Below are positions 40,015 to 48,633 of a stretch of DNA of 64,000 nt, one piece after another. The stretch's first letter is position 1. Each line of letters starts with the position of its first letter. Made by a program: the position numbers and the translations under genes. Location of the stretch: the NCBI RefSeq assembly GCF_020179835.1, contig NZ_JAIUDA010000003.1:310001-374000 (forward strand), given 5' to 3'. The notes under the pieces are model-generated. The model did not search any database, was not told the origin of the DNA, and saw nothing but the letters and a program-made list of their open reading frames with translations. Source of the stretch: Pantoea sp. alder81. Its GTDB lineage: Bacteria; Pseudomonadota; Gammaproteobacteria; Enterobacterales; Enterobacteriaceae.

Positions 40015-40995
40015 ATGTCACATCAGCAACCGGATTTTGATTATCAACAGGCAGGTAAAGCGGTACTGCGCATCGAACGCGAAGGGCTGGAGCAGCTCGA
40101 TCAGTATATTAATGCCGACTTTAGCCGCGCCTGCGAAATGATCATTGCCTGCCGTGGAAAAGTGGTTGTGATGGGCATGGGAAAATCCGGTCATATTGGG
40201 GCAAAAATGGCGGCGACGTTCGCCAGTACCGGGACTTCTTCATTCTTTGTCCATCCCGGCGAAGCCAGCCATGGTGACCTGGGTATGGTGACGCCTAACG
40301 ACGTGGTGATCGCCATCTCTAATAGCGGCGAATCGAACGAAATCCTGGCGTTGGTGCCGGTTCTTAAGCGACAGAAAGTGCCGTTAATTTGCCTCACCAG
40401 CCGTCCGGAGAGTGCCATGGGGCGTGCCGCTGACGTGCATATATGTGTGAAGGTGCCGCAGGAAGCGTGCCCGCTCGGTCTGGCTCCGACTTCCAGCACC
40501 ACCGCCACGCTGGTAATGGGCGATGCGCTGGCTGTCGCCCTGCTGGAAGCGCGCGGCTTTACCCAGGAAGACTTCGCACTCTCGCATCCCGGTGGCGCAC
40601 TGGGTCGCAAGCTGTTGCTGCACGTCAGCGATATTATGCACAGTGGTGATGAGATCCCGCACGTCAGTCGCGATGCGTCGCTGCGTGATGCGCTGCTGGA
40701 AATTACGCGCAAAAACCTCGGCTTGACGGTGATTGTTGACGACCTGATGAAAATCGAAGGCATCTTCACCGATGGTGACTTGCGCCGCATCTTCGATATG
40801 GGTATCGATTTCCAGTCAGCCAGCATTCAGGATGTGATGACGCGCGGCGGAATTCGCGTGCGCCCAAACATGCTGGCCGTCGACGCACTGAATCTGATGC
40901 AAAACAAAAACATCACTGCGGTGCTGGTCGCCGATGACGATCGTCTGCTCGGTGTGGTACATATGCATGACATGCTGCGCGCTGGCGTAGTTTGA
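40015..40995 (+). CDS. kdsD: D-arabinose 5-phosphate isomerase KdsD
   Basis: KdsD supplies arabinose 5-phosphate for Kdo, the inner sugar of LPS. The 326-aa protein has an SIS domain (MGMGKSGHIGAKMAATFAS, ISNSGESNE, SHPGGALGR) followed by two CBS domains (about 205-326; GIFTDGDLRR, LGVVHMHDML). It lies 13 bp after yrbG and 13 bp before kdsC, so it is one operon with the lpt genes. Confidence 0.97.
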   Translation: MSHQQPDFDYQQAGKAVLRIEREGLEQLDQYINADFSRACEMIIACRGKVVVMGMGKSGHIGAKMAATFASTGTSSFFVHPGEASHGDLGMVTPNDVVIAISNSGESNEILALVPVLKRQKVPLICLTSRPESAMGRAADVHICVKVPQEACPLGLAPTSSTTATLVMGDALAVALLEARGFTQEDFALSHPGGALGRKLLLHVSDIMHSGDEIPHVSRDASLRDALLEITRKNLGLTVIVDDLMKIEGIFTDGDLRRIFDMGIDFQSASIQDVMTRGGIRVRPNMLAVDALNLMQNKNITAVLVADDDRLLGVVHMHDMLRAGVV

Positions 40996-41008
40996 ACAGG
41001 AACTAATA

Positions 41009-41575
41009 ATGAGTGTTGAAACCTCAATGATCGATACCTGCTATGGCCCGGTCAGCGCCGATGTAATGGCGCGGGCGGCACAGATTCGCCTGCTAATTTG
41101 CGACGTCGACGGTGTGATGTCTGACGGCGTGATTTACATGGGCAACAATGGCGAAGAACTGAAAGCCTTTAACGTCCGCGATGGTTATGGCATTCGCTGC
41201 CTACTCACCTCTGATATCGAAGTGGCTATCATTACCGGCCGTAAAGCCAAGCTGCTGGAAGATCGTTGCCAGACGCTCGGTATTACGCATCTTTACCAGG
41301 GACAATCAGATAAGCTTTTGGCGTGGCGTGAACTCCTGGATAAACTGTCATTATCTGCCGAGCAAGTTGCTTATATTGGCGACGATCTGATCGATTGGCC
41401 GGTCATGGCGCAAGCAGGCTTGAGTGTGGCCGTTGCCGATGCGCATCCGGTATTACTGCCGCGCGCGCACTATGTGACTCGTATTGCCGGTGGTCGTGGT
41501 GCGGTGCGTGAACTCTGCGATCTGATTTTAATGGCGCAGAACAAATTTGAGGATGCCAAAGGGCAATCAGTATGA
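41009..41575 (+). CDS. kdsC: 3-Deoxy-D-manno-octulosonate 8-phosphate phosphatase KdsC
   Basis: KdsC dephosphorylates Kdo-8-P to Kdo. It is a C0-type HAD phosphatase of 188 aa with nucleophile loop CDVDGVMSDG (Asp32 and Asp34), IITGRKAKL, and the metal-binding GDDLIDWP. Its stop overlaps the lptC start by four bases. Confidence 0.97.
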   Translation: MSVETSMIDTCYGPVSADVMARAAQIRLLICDVDGVMSDGVIYMGNNGEELKAFNVRDGYGIRCLLTSDIEVAIITGRKAKLLEDRCQTLGITHLYQGQSDKLLAWRELLDKLSLSAEQVAYIGDDLIDWPVMAQAGLSVAVADAHPVLLPRAHYVTRIAGGRGAVRELCDLILMAQNKFEDAKGQSV

Positions 41576-42150
41576 GTAAGAGCAGGCGTTGGATAACGCT
41601 GATTCTGGCCTTGATCGCAGTAGTGCTGATCGGCTGGAATCTCACCAACCAGGATGACAACAAAACGCCGGTGGCGACCAATTCCCAGGAACCAACCTAC
41701 ACCAGCGAAAAATCCCATTCTGTGGTGTACAACCCCACGGGCGCGCTGGCGTACAAGTTGATCTCGGATAAAGTGACTTACTTTGCGGCAGATGAGGTGA
41801 GCTGGTTCGATAATCCGGTTGCGACCACGTATGATGAAAACAAAGTGCCCACCTGGACAATACGCGCCGATAAGGCAAAGCTGACCAAAGATCGTATGCT
41901 GTATCTTTATGGTCACGTTGAAGTGAATACCCTGACTCAGGACTCTCAACTTGAGCGCATTATTACCGATACTGCTCAGGTTAATCTGGTCACCCAGGAT
42001 GTGACATCTGACGATCAGGTCACCCTATTTGGCCGCAGTTTTAATTCCACTGGCATGAAGATGCGCGGCAATTTACGAACCAAAAATGCCCAGCTTCTTG
42101 AAAAGGTCAAAACTTCTTATGAAATCCAAAATGAAAAAAAACAGCCTTAA
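41572..42150 (+). CDS. lptC: LptC, LPS export system membrane anchor
   Basis: LptC receives LPS from the LptB2FG complex and passes it to LptA. The 192-aa bitopic protein has one N-terminal membrane helix (about 7-24) and a periplasmic beta-jellyroll (AYKLISDKVTYFAADEVSWF, YGHVEVNTLT, FGRSFNSTGMKMRGNLRT). Its last 32 bases overlap the start of lptA in another frame, as they do in E. coli. Confidence 0.96.
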   Translation: MSKSRRWITLILALIAVVLIGWNLTNQDDNKTPVATNSQEPTYTSEKSHSVVYNPTGALAYKLISDKVTYFAADEVSWFDNPVATTYDENKVPTWTIRADKAKLTKDRMLYLYGHVEVNTLTQDSQLERIITDTAQVNLVTQDVTSDDQVTLFGRSFNSTGMKMRGNLRTKNAQLLEKVKTSYEIQNEKKQP

Positions 42151-42673
42151 GTTGTTGCTGGTGAGCACCTTACTGGCGACCAGCCTGCCCGCACTGGCGC
42201 TTACGGGAGATTCTGACAAACCCGTAAACATTGACTCGGTGAATCAGGCGTTGGATCTGCAAGGCAACGTGGCGACCTTTACCGGTAATGTCATCGTGAC
42301 TCAGGGTTCAATCAAAATCACCGCTGACAAAGTGGTGGTCACACGTCCGGGTGGCGACAGCAAAAAAACCATCGTCGATGCCTACGGCGCTCCCGCCACT
42401 TTCTATCAGATGCAGGATAACGGCAAACCCGTGCAGGGCCACGCCTCGAAACTGCATTACGAACTGGCGAACGATTTCGTTGAACTGACAGGCAATGCCT
42501 TCATTCAGCAGCTGGACAGCAACATCAAAGGCGATCGCATCACTTACCTGGTGAAAGAGCAGAAAATGCAGGCGTTTAGCCAGGGCGAAAGCAAGCGCGT
42601 CACCACCGTGCTGGTGCCGTCGCAGTTGCAGGACAAAAACGGCTCGTCCACGAGCCCTAAAAAGAGTAACTGA
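42119..42673 (+). CDS. lptA: LptA, periplasmic LPS transport bridge
   Basis: LptA oligomerises to span the periplasm and carry LPS to LptDE. The 184-aa precursor has a signal peptide ending LPALA-LT (about residue 27). It has the OstA-like jellyroll [36 protein letters not shown] and [23 protein letters not shown] 42119 ([10 protein letters not shown]) corresponds to the E. coli start within the lptC end; MKKNSL four codons later is an alternative. Confidence 0.94.
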   Translation: MKSKMKKNSLKLLLVSTLLATSLPALALTGDSDKPVNIDSVNQALDLQGNVATFTGNVIVTQGSIKITADKVVVTRPGGDSKKTIVDAYGAPATFYQMQDNGKPVQGHASKLHYELANDFVELTGNAFIQQLDSNIKGDRITYLVKEQKMQAFSQGESKRVTTVLVPSQLQDKNGSSTSPKKSN

Positions 42674-42678
42674 TCGCT

Positions 42679-43404
42679 ATGGCCACATTAGTCGCTGAAA
42701 ACCTGGCGAAAGCCTATAAAGGCCGCCGCGTGGTGGAAGATGTCAGCCTGCAGGTAAAATCTGGCGAGATTGTCGGCCTGCTGGGTCCAAACGGTGCCGG
42801 CAAGACCACCACGTTTTACATGGTTGTCGGGATTGTGCCGCGCGATGCAGGCCGCATCGTGATTGATGATGAAGACATCAGTATTCTGCCGCTGCACGCG
42901 CGAGCGCGCCGTGGAATTGGCTATCTGCCGCAGGAAGCGTCGATCTTCCGCCGCCTGAGCGTGTTCGACAATCTGATGGCGGTGTTGCAAATCCGCGATG
43001 ATTTGACGGAAGAGCAGCGTCAGGATCGTGCCAATGAGTTGATGGAAGAGTTCCACATTGAGCATCTGCGTGACAGCATGGGCCAGGCACTATCCGGTGG
43101 TGAGCGCCGTCGTGTTGAAATCGCCCGCGCTCTGGCAGCTAACCCCAAATTTATCCTGCTGGATGAACCTTTTGCCGGTGTTGACCCGATCTCAGTGATC
43201 GATATCAAAAAGATCATCGAACACCTGCGCGACAGCGGTCTTGGCGTGCTGATCACCGATCACAACGTGCGCGAAACGCTTGCGGTATGCGAACGTGCTT
43301 ACATCGTGAGCCAGGGACATCTGATCGCGCATGGTACGCCTGAGGAAATTCTTGCAGATGAGCAGGTTAAGCGGGTTTATTTGGGCGAAGAGTTCAGACT
43401 CTGA
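42679..43404 (+). CDS. lptB: LptB, LPS export ABC ATPase
   Basis: LptB energises LPS extraction from the inner membrane with LptFG. The 241-aa protein has Walker [10 protein letters not shown] (about 37-45), Q-loop YLPQEASIF, signature [15 protein letters not shown], Walker [14 protein letters not shown] and switch His in LITDHNVRE. It follows lptA by 5 bp and precedes rpoN by 48 bp. Confidence 0.98.
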   Translation: MATLVAENLAKAYKGRRVVEDVSLQVKSGEIVGLLGPNGAGKTTTFYMVVGIVPRDAGRIVIDDEDISILPLHARARRGIGYLPQEASIFRRLSVFDNLMAVLQIRDDLTEEQRQDRANELMEEFHIEHLRDSMGQALSGGERRRVEIARALAANPKFILLDEPFAGVDPISVIDIKKIIEHLRDSGLGVLITDHNVRETLAVCERAYIVSQGHLIAHGTPEEILADEQVKRVYLGEEFRL

Positions 43405-43452
43405 TAAGGTGTCGTTATCCACGACATTTGCTTAGGAAATTCAAGCAGAATT

Positions 43453-44886
43453 ATGAAGCAAGGTTTGCAACTCAGGCTCAGCCAACAGCTGGCGATGACC
43501 CCACAGTTGCAGCAGGCCATTCGTCTGCTGCAACTCTCTACGCTTGAACTCCAGCAAGAACTGCAACTGGCGCTGGAAAGCAATCCGCTGCTTGAACAAA
43601 CCGATCTGCACGAAGAAATCGACGCACGTGAACAACAGGAAAGTGACTCTTTAGATACACGAGAAGCACTCGAACAAAAAGATATGCCGGAAGAGCTTCC
43701 GCTGGACGCCACCTGGGATGAAATCTACACCGCGGGCACGCCTTCAGGCACCGGTACTGATTACCAGGATGATGAACTGCCGGTCTATCAGGGCGAAACC
43801 ACGCAGTCGCTGCAGGATTACCTGATGTGGCAAGTGGAACTCACCCCTTTCACCGATACCGACCGCGCGATCGCCACTTCGATTGTCGATGCCATTGACG
43901 ACACGGGATATCTCACCGTCTCCGTGCAGGATATCTGCGACAGCATCGGTGATGAAGAGTTGACGCTGGAAGAGGTGGAAGCGGTGCTGAAGCGTGTTCA
44001 GCGCTTTGATCCCGTAGGTGTCGGCGCACGTGACTTGCGTGATTGCCTGCTGGTGCAGCTTTCACAATACGCCGCTGATGCACCAATGCTGACGGAAGCG
44101 CGTTTGATCGTCAGTGAACATCTGGATCTGCTGGCCAACCACGATTTCCGTAGCCTGATGCGTGTCACTCGCCTAAAGGAAGACGTGCTGAAAGAAGCGA
44201 TGCTGCTGATTCAGTCACTCGATCCCCGCCCTGGCCAATCGATCAATACCAGTGAACCTGAGTATGTGATTCCTGATGTGCTGGTACGTCAAACCAGTAA
44301 GCGCTGGACCGTTGAACTGAATTCAGACAGCTTGCCTCGCCTGAAAATCAATCAACAATATGCCGCAATGGGCGGTTCCGCGCGTAATGACAGCGACAGC
44401 CAATTCATTCGCAGTAACTTGCAGGAAGCCAAATGGCTGATTAAAAGCCTCGAGAGCCGCAACGACACACTGCTCAAAGTGACGCGTTGTATTGTCGAGC
44501 AGCAGCAGGCGTTCTTCGAACAGGGCGAGGAGTACATGCGGCCGATGGTACTGGCGGATATCGCTCAGGCCGTGGACATGCATGAATCCACCATTTCCCG
44601 CGTGACCACGCAAAAGTATCTTCACAGCCCGCGTGGCATCTTTGAATTAAAATATTTTTTCTCCAGCCATGTGAATACCGAAGGCGGTGGTGAAGCCTCT
44701 TCCACGGCGATCCGTGCCCTGGTGAAGAAATTGATCTCCGCGGAAAACCCCGCAAAACCCTTGAGCGACAGCAAACTCACCTCCATGTTATCCGATCAGG
44801 GCATCATGGTGGCGCGACGTACGGTTGCTAAATATCGCGAGTCTTTATCGATACCGCCATCAAACCAGCGCAAGCAGCTGGTTTGA
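43453..44886 (+). CDS. rpoN: RNA polymerase sigma-54 factor RpoN
   Basis: RpoN directs transcription from -24/-12 promoters of nitrogen and stress genes, requiring enhancer-binding ATPases. The 477-aa protein has a Gln/Leu-rich activator-interacting region ([21 protein letters not shown]), an acidic linker, a core-binding domain, a HTH ([16 protein letters not shown]) and the RpoN box [10 protein letters not shown] near the C-terminus. It is followed by hpf, ptsN, rapZ and npr in the usual order. Confidence 0.98.
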   Translation: MKQGLQLRLSQQLAMTPQLQQAIRLLQLSTLELQQELQLALESNPLLEQTDLHEEIDAREQQESDSLDTREALEQKDMPEELPLDATWDEIYTAGTPSGTGTDYQDDELPVYQGETTQSLQDYLMWQVELTPFTDTDRAIATSIVDAIDDTGYLTVSVQDICDSIGDEELTLEEVEAVLKRVQRFDPVGVGARDLRDCLLVQLSQYAADAPMLTEARLIVSEHLDLLANHDFRSLMRVTRLKEDVLKEAMLLIQSLDPRPGQSINTSEPEYVIPDVLVRQTSKRWTVELNSDSLPRLKINQQYAAMGGSARNDSDSQFIRSNLQEAKWLIKSLESRNDTLLKVTRCIVEQQQAFFEQGEEYMRPMVLADIAQAVDMHESTISRVTTQKYLHSPRGIFELKYFFSSHVNTEGGGEASSTAIRALVKKLISAENPAKPLSDSKLTSMLSDQGIMVARRTVAKYRESLSIPPSNQRKQLV

Positions 44887-44907
44887 CCGAACGAAGAAGG
44901 AAGACCT

Positions 44908-45195
44908 ATGCAACTAAACCTGACCGGACTTAATGTTGAAATCACTGAACCGCTGCGCGAATTTGTAAATAGCAAGTTTGCCAAACTGGAACACTACTTT
45001 GATCGTATCAATCAGGTTTATATTGTTCTGAAAGTGGAGAAGGTGACGCAGATTGCAGAGGCAACACTGCACGTCAACGGCGGAGAGCTGCACGCCACAG
45101 GGGAAGCGGAAGACATGTACGCGGCCATCGACGGATTAATTGACAAGCTTTCCCGTCAGCTGACCAAACACAAAGACAAACTGAAAAAACACTAA
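44908..45195 (+). CDS. hpf: Ribosome hibernation promoting factor HPF (short form)
   Basis: HPF binds the 30S subunit and helps RMF dimerise ribosomes in stationary phase. At 95 aa it is the short enterobacterial type, without the C-terminal dimerisation domain of long HPFs. It starts MQLNLTGLNVEITEPLREFV. It lies 21 bp after rpoN and is followed by a terminator. Confidence 0.97.
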   Translation: MQLNLTGLNVEITEPLREFVNSKFAKLEHYFDRINQVYIVLKVEKVTQIAEATLHVNGGELHATGEAEDMYAAIDGLIDKLSRQLTKHKDKLKKH

Positions 45196-45243
45196 CCTTC
45201 ATGCTTGCAGAGTGCTGACCGGTTCGGCACTCAGAGCGCAAAT

Positions 45244-45267
45244 GGGGCGGGTAAACCGCCCCGTTTT
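45244..45267 (+). terminator. Terminator after hpf
   Basis: A GGGGCGG/CCGCCCC stem with GTAAA loop is followed by GTTTTGTC. It sits in the 159-bp gap between hpf and ptsN and implies a separate promoter or read-through for ptsN-rapZ-npr. Confidence 0.65.
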
Positions 45268-45354
45268 GTCATCTGCGCAAGCGCCAACGGGAGACTCGCC
45301 ATCGTAGTATGAATGGCGTTAACCTTGCGGCTATGTGAACTCGCAAGTGAAACG

Positions 45355-45840
45355 ATGATGAACAACGATCTAACACTGGAATTGAGCTCGGTCCTCTCAC
45401 TGGACTGTACCCGTAGCGGCGTACACTGCCAGAGTAAAAAACGCGCGCTGGAAATTATCAGCGAGCTGGCAGCGAAGCAGCTCAATCTGCCGCACCAGAC
45501 ACTTTTTGAAGCCATCCTGACCCGTGAACGTATGGGCAGTACTGGCATTGGCAACGGTATTGCCATTCCTCATGGCAAGCTGGAGGAGGACACGCTGCGC
45601 GCCGTCGGCGTGTTTATCAGCCTCGACCAGCCGATCGCCTTTGATGCCGTGGACAACCAACCGGTTGACCTGCTGTTTGCTCTGCTGGTGCCCGCAGACC
45701 AGTGCAAAACCCATTTGCATACGCTGTCGCTGGTCGCTAAACGCCTGGCGGACAAAACCGTCTGCCGCCGTTTGCGCGCGGCACAGAGTGATGAAGAGCT
45801 CTATGCCATTATCACAGAAGCTCAGGAAGAACACTCTTAA
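45355..45840 (+). CDS. ptsN: PTS IIA-like nitrogen regulatory protein PtsN (EIIA-Ntr)
   Basis: PtsN is the terminal phospho-acceptor of the nitrogen PTS and regulates K+ transport and other targets. The 161-aa EIIA (mannitol/fructose type) has its phospho-site His73 in IAIPHGKLE. ATG 45355 (MMNNDLTLE) aligns with the E. coli start; the frame is open 14 codons upstream. It is followed by rapZ (52 bp). Confidence 0.95.
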   Translation: MMNNDLTLELSSVLSLDCTRSGVHCQSKKRALEIISELAAKQLNLPHQTLFEAILTRERMGSTGIGNGIAIPHGKLEEDTLRAVGVFISLDQPIAFDAVDNQPVDLLFALLVPADQCKTHLHTLSLVAKRLADKTVCRRLRAAQSDEELYAIITEAQEEHS

Positions 45841-45892
45841 GCGACAGACACATTTACCGGCGTGTTCGCCGGTTTAAAACGGGAGAAATGTG

Positions 45893-46747
45893 ATGGTGCT
45901 GATGATCGTTAGCGGTCGGTCAGGCTCAGGAAAATCGGTTGCACTGCGTGCCCTGGAAGACATGGGTTTTTACTGTGTCGATAACCTGCCCGTGGTGCTC
46001 TTGCCTGAATTGGCGAACACCTTAACGGAACGCAATATCTCGGCGGCCGTCAGCATTGATGTGCGCAATATGCCTGAATCGCCAGAAGTGTTTGAAACGG
46101 CGCTTAATAATTTGCCCGATTCGTTTTCGCCGCAGTTACTGTTTCTGGATGCCGATCGCAACACGCTGATTCGCCGTTACAGTGATACGCGCCGTCTGCA
46201 TCCGCTCTCCAGCAAGAACCTGTCACTGGAAAGCGCGATTGATGAAGAGAGCGATCTGCTTGAGCCTTTGCGTTCGCGGGCTGACCTGATCATCGATACG
46301 TCCGAAATGTCTGTTCATGAGTTAGCTGAAATGCTGCGCACGCGCCTGTTGGGCAAACGCGAGCGTGAACTGACGATGGTATTTGAGTCTTTCGGCTTCA
46401 AACACGGCATCCCGATTGATGCCGATTACGTCTTCGATGTGCGTTTCCTGCCAAACCCGCACTGGGATCCTAAGCTGCGTCCGATGACCGGGCTTGATCG
46501 TCCTGTTGCCGCATTCCTCGATCGTCACACCGAAGTGCATAACTTCATTTATCAGACGCGCAGCTATCTGGAACTGTGGCTGCCGATGCTGGAAACCAAT
46601 AATCGTAGCTATCTGACCGTCGCGATTGGTTGTACCGGTGGTAAACACCGCTCGGTTTATATCGCCGAACAGCTGGCAGATTACTTCCGCTCACGCGGCA
46701 AAAATGTGCAGTCTCGTCATCGCACCCTGGAAAAACGCAAATCATGA
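45893..46747 (+). CDS. rapZ: RNase adapter protein RapZ
   Basis: RapZ binds GlcN6P and directs GlmZ sRNA to RNase E, controlling GlmS. The 284-aa protein has Walker A GRSGSGKS (8-15) and the C-terminal RNA-binding domain with [14 protein letters not shown] and basic tail [14 protein letters not shown] 45893 is chosen over the adjacent GTG one codon upstream. It overlaps npr by four bases. Confidence 0.97.
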   Translation: MVLMIVSGRSGSGKSVALRALEDMGFYCVDNLPVVLLPELANTLTERNISAAVSIDVRNMPESPEVFETALNNLPDSFSPQLLFLDADRNTLIRRYSDTRRLHPLSSKNLSLESAIDEESDLLEPLRSRADLIIDTSEMSVHELAEMLRTRLLGKRERELTMVFESFGFKHGIPIDADYVFDVRFLPNPHWDPKLRPMTGLDRPVAAFLDRHTEVHNFIYQTRSYLELWLPMLETNNRSYLTVAIGCTGGKHRSVYIAEQLADYFRSRGKNVQSRHRTLEKRKS

Positions 46748-47016
46748 CCGTGAAGCAAGTCGTTGAGATTCGTAATAAGCTGGGCATGCATGCGCGCCCG
46801 GCGATGAAGCTGTTCGAGTTGGTGCAGAGTTTTGACGCAGAGGTGCTGCTGCGTAATGAAGCCGGTACAGAAGCCGAAGCCAGCAGCGTGATTGCGCTGC
46901 TGATGCTCGACTCCGCGAAAGGCGGTCATATTGAGATTGAAGCCAGCGGCCCACAGGAAGTGCAGGCGCTAGCGGCGGTGATTGAGTTGTTTGAAGCCGG
47001 CTTTGACGAAGACTAA
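46744..47016 (+). CDS. npr: Phosphocarrier protein NPr
   Basis: NPr is the HPr-like carrier of the nitrogen PTS, passing phosphate from PtsP to PtsN. The 90-aa protein has phospho-acceptor His16 in [10 protein letters not shown]. Its start overlaps the rapZ stop (ATGA). It converges on mtgA with only 6 bp between the stops and no terminator visible. Confidence 0.96.
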   Translation: MTVKQVVEIRNKLGMHARPAMKLFELVQSFDAEVLLRNEAGTEAEASSVIALLMLDSAKGGHIEIEASGPQEVQALAAVIELFEAGFDED

Positions 47017-47022
47017 GTGCCG

Positions 47023-47745
47023 TTAGTGCAGTTTATAGCGTGCGAGGAAGCCTTCGCCGCCTAGCTGACGCATCTGGCGCATTATCCACTGCTGGCGCAT
47101 CCGTACATACCCGGAAGGCGCATCTGCACGGAAGCGAATAGGGTTTGGCAATACCGCCGCCAGCAATGCCGCTTCTGAAATTGTCAGCCGACTGGCCGGC
47201 TTGTGGAAGTATCGCTGTGAGGCTTCTTCTACACCAAACACACCGTTACCAAACTCCGCAATATTCAAATACACCGTCAGGATACGACGCTTCGTCCACA
47301 CCGTTTCGATCCCCACGGTTAAACCCGCTTCCAGCCCTTTGCGTACCCAGCTGCGACCATCCCACAAGAACAGATTTTTTGCGGTCTGCTGCGACAGCGT
47401 AGAAGCGCCACGCATCTGTTCAGAGCCATCGTTATCCAGCACTTTTTGAATCGCATCGACATCAAAACCCCAGTGCTCAGGAAATTTTTGATCCTCAGAG
47501 GCAATGACGGCCAGCGCCATCCACGGAGAAATCTCATCCATGCTTACCCAATCGGAGTGCGCCACGTAATCGAACCGGCCGCTGAACCAGGCACCCAGCT
47601 GACGCTCCACCATCACCGCAGAAAACGGTACCGGTAAAAACGCAAATATCACAATCCCGGCCAGCCAAACTCCCAGCCATGTCAGCAGCACTTTAGCGAT
47701 CAGCACTTTAATGCGTCGCACCATTTTCCCTTTACTCTTACTCAT
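47023..47745 (-). CDS. mtgA: Monofunctional peptidoglycan glycosyltransferase MtgA
   Basis: MtgA is a membrane-anchored GT51 enzyme polymerising lipid II into glycan strands. The 240-aa protein has one N-terminal membrane helix (about 15-37). GT51 motifs are [16 protein letters not shown] (catalytic Glu), [32 protein letters not shown] and [12 protein letters not shown]. In E. coli elbB follows upstream; here an 878-bp non-coding gap with arcZ separates it from arcB. Confidence 0.96.
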   Translation of the reverse strand: MSKSKGKMVRRIKVLIAKVLLTWLGVWLAGIVIFAFLPVPFSAVMVERQLGAWFSGRFDYVAHSDWVSMDEISPWMALAVIASEDQKFPEHWGFDVDAIQKVLDNDGSEQMRGASTLSQQTAKNLFLWDGRSWVRKGLEAGLTVGIETVWTKRRILTVYLNIAEFGNGVFGVEEASQRYFHKPASRLTISEAALLAAVLPNPIRFRADAPSGYVRMRQQWIMRQMRQLGGEGFLARYKLH

Positions 47746-48511
47746 GCAATTTTCTCTTACCTGTTCCCTGCATTAATCAATCACTCAGGTCACAATTTTA
47801 ATTACCTGCAATCCTGGACAAAACTTTATCGCTTATCGCGTGACAGTTAGAGGTAAAGCTATAACCTGCGTCATCATCGTTCCTTTATTAGAGCCAATCA
47901 CATCAAGCACTTCCATCATGAGGGAATCGGTTCCATGGTGAAAAAGCCAGCAAAACCCTTACAAACGGATACTTCATGAGAAGTGATGAAGATCACATTC
48001 AAACTTTCACAATACTTAACAATAAACTTTCAAAGCATTTGAATAAGCTCACTGATAAGCGAGACCATTCCGAAAAACACGGCTGAAATCGCGTCAACAT
48101 CGCCATGATTAACCCCGACGCTGGTAAAGGATTTAGCCTTCCGTTTGGTTTACATTACACCGCTAAACCTTAAACTGGAACTTTCTGCAGAGGGTTTCCA
48201 AAACGTTTTGGATAACCCACCACAACCACCTTATTTGTTAACTAATATCAGTACGTTAAGCTCACTTAAATCCGATTTTTCGGCTGATTAGGAATTTCAA
48301 TGCTGCTGTCAGGCTTTTCCTGCTGATTGCTGAAGGAAATTCAGGCAAAAAGCAGAACATTTGGTCAAAAATAGTGCAATACGGCAAAGAAATTAATTCC
48401 TTACTTGACTGTGTCAGCAAATTAATGTTTTCTGTATTTAATCGCTGCTCAACATCACACAATTTAATGAATCTTGTCACAAGCGTTGGCGAATTTGTTA
48501 AGGTGATTTCG
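47746..48511. other. AT-rich gene-free stretch where elbB is expected
   Basis: No credible coding sequence is present: the longest frame (minus, 48262-48480, 72 codons) has no recognisable family and no good ribosome site. E. coli has elbB here. I found no segment resembling ElbB, so it is a clean absence rather than a visible pseudogene. One notable element is the 16-bp palindrome TCCAAAACGTTTTGGA at about 48197-48212, flanked by GGGTT and AACCC. The mtgA promoter must also lie here, but I could not place it. Confidence 0.6.
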
Positions 48512-48633
48512 AAGCGTTAACCAATACCAAACTGTTGCTGATCTATTCGACTTCTAACGATAGCAGCAGTACCCATTTCCCTGGTGTTGGCGCAGTATTC
48601 GCGCACCCCAGTTTCGACTGGGGTCATTTTTTT
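48512..48633 (+). ncRNA. arcZ: ArcZ small regulatory RNA
   Basis: The 3' part (48575-48633) is essentially identical to E. coli ArcZ. It has the seed region TTTCCCTGGTGTTGGCGC, then AGTATTCGCGCACCCC and a terminator stem CCCCAG/CTGGGG ending in seven T. ArcZ is an Hfq-bound sRNA that activates rpoS and represses flhDC and others. As in E. coli it converges on arcB, and its terminator overlaps the last bases of arcB. The 5' end is estimated from the E. coli length (about 121 nt); upstream sequence is poorly conserved. A TTGTTAAGG motif near 48495 could be an ArcA site. Confidence 0.9.

Noticed and set aside
48262..48480. 72-codon minus-strand ORF in the mtgA-arcZ gap
   Set aside because: No Shine-Dalgarno or family similarity and AT-rich composition like the surrounding non-coding DNA.
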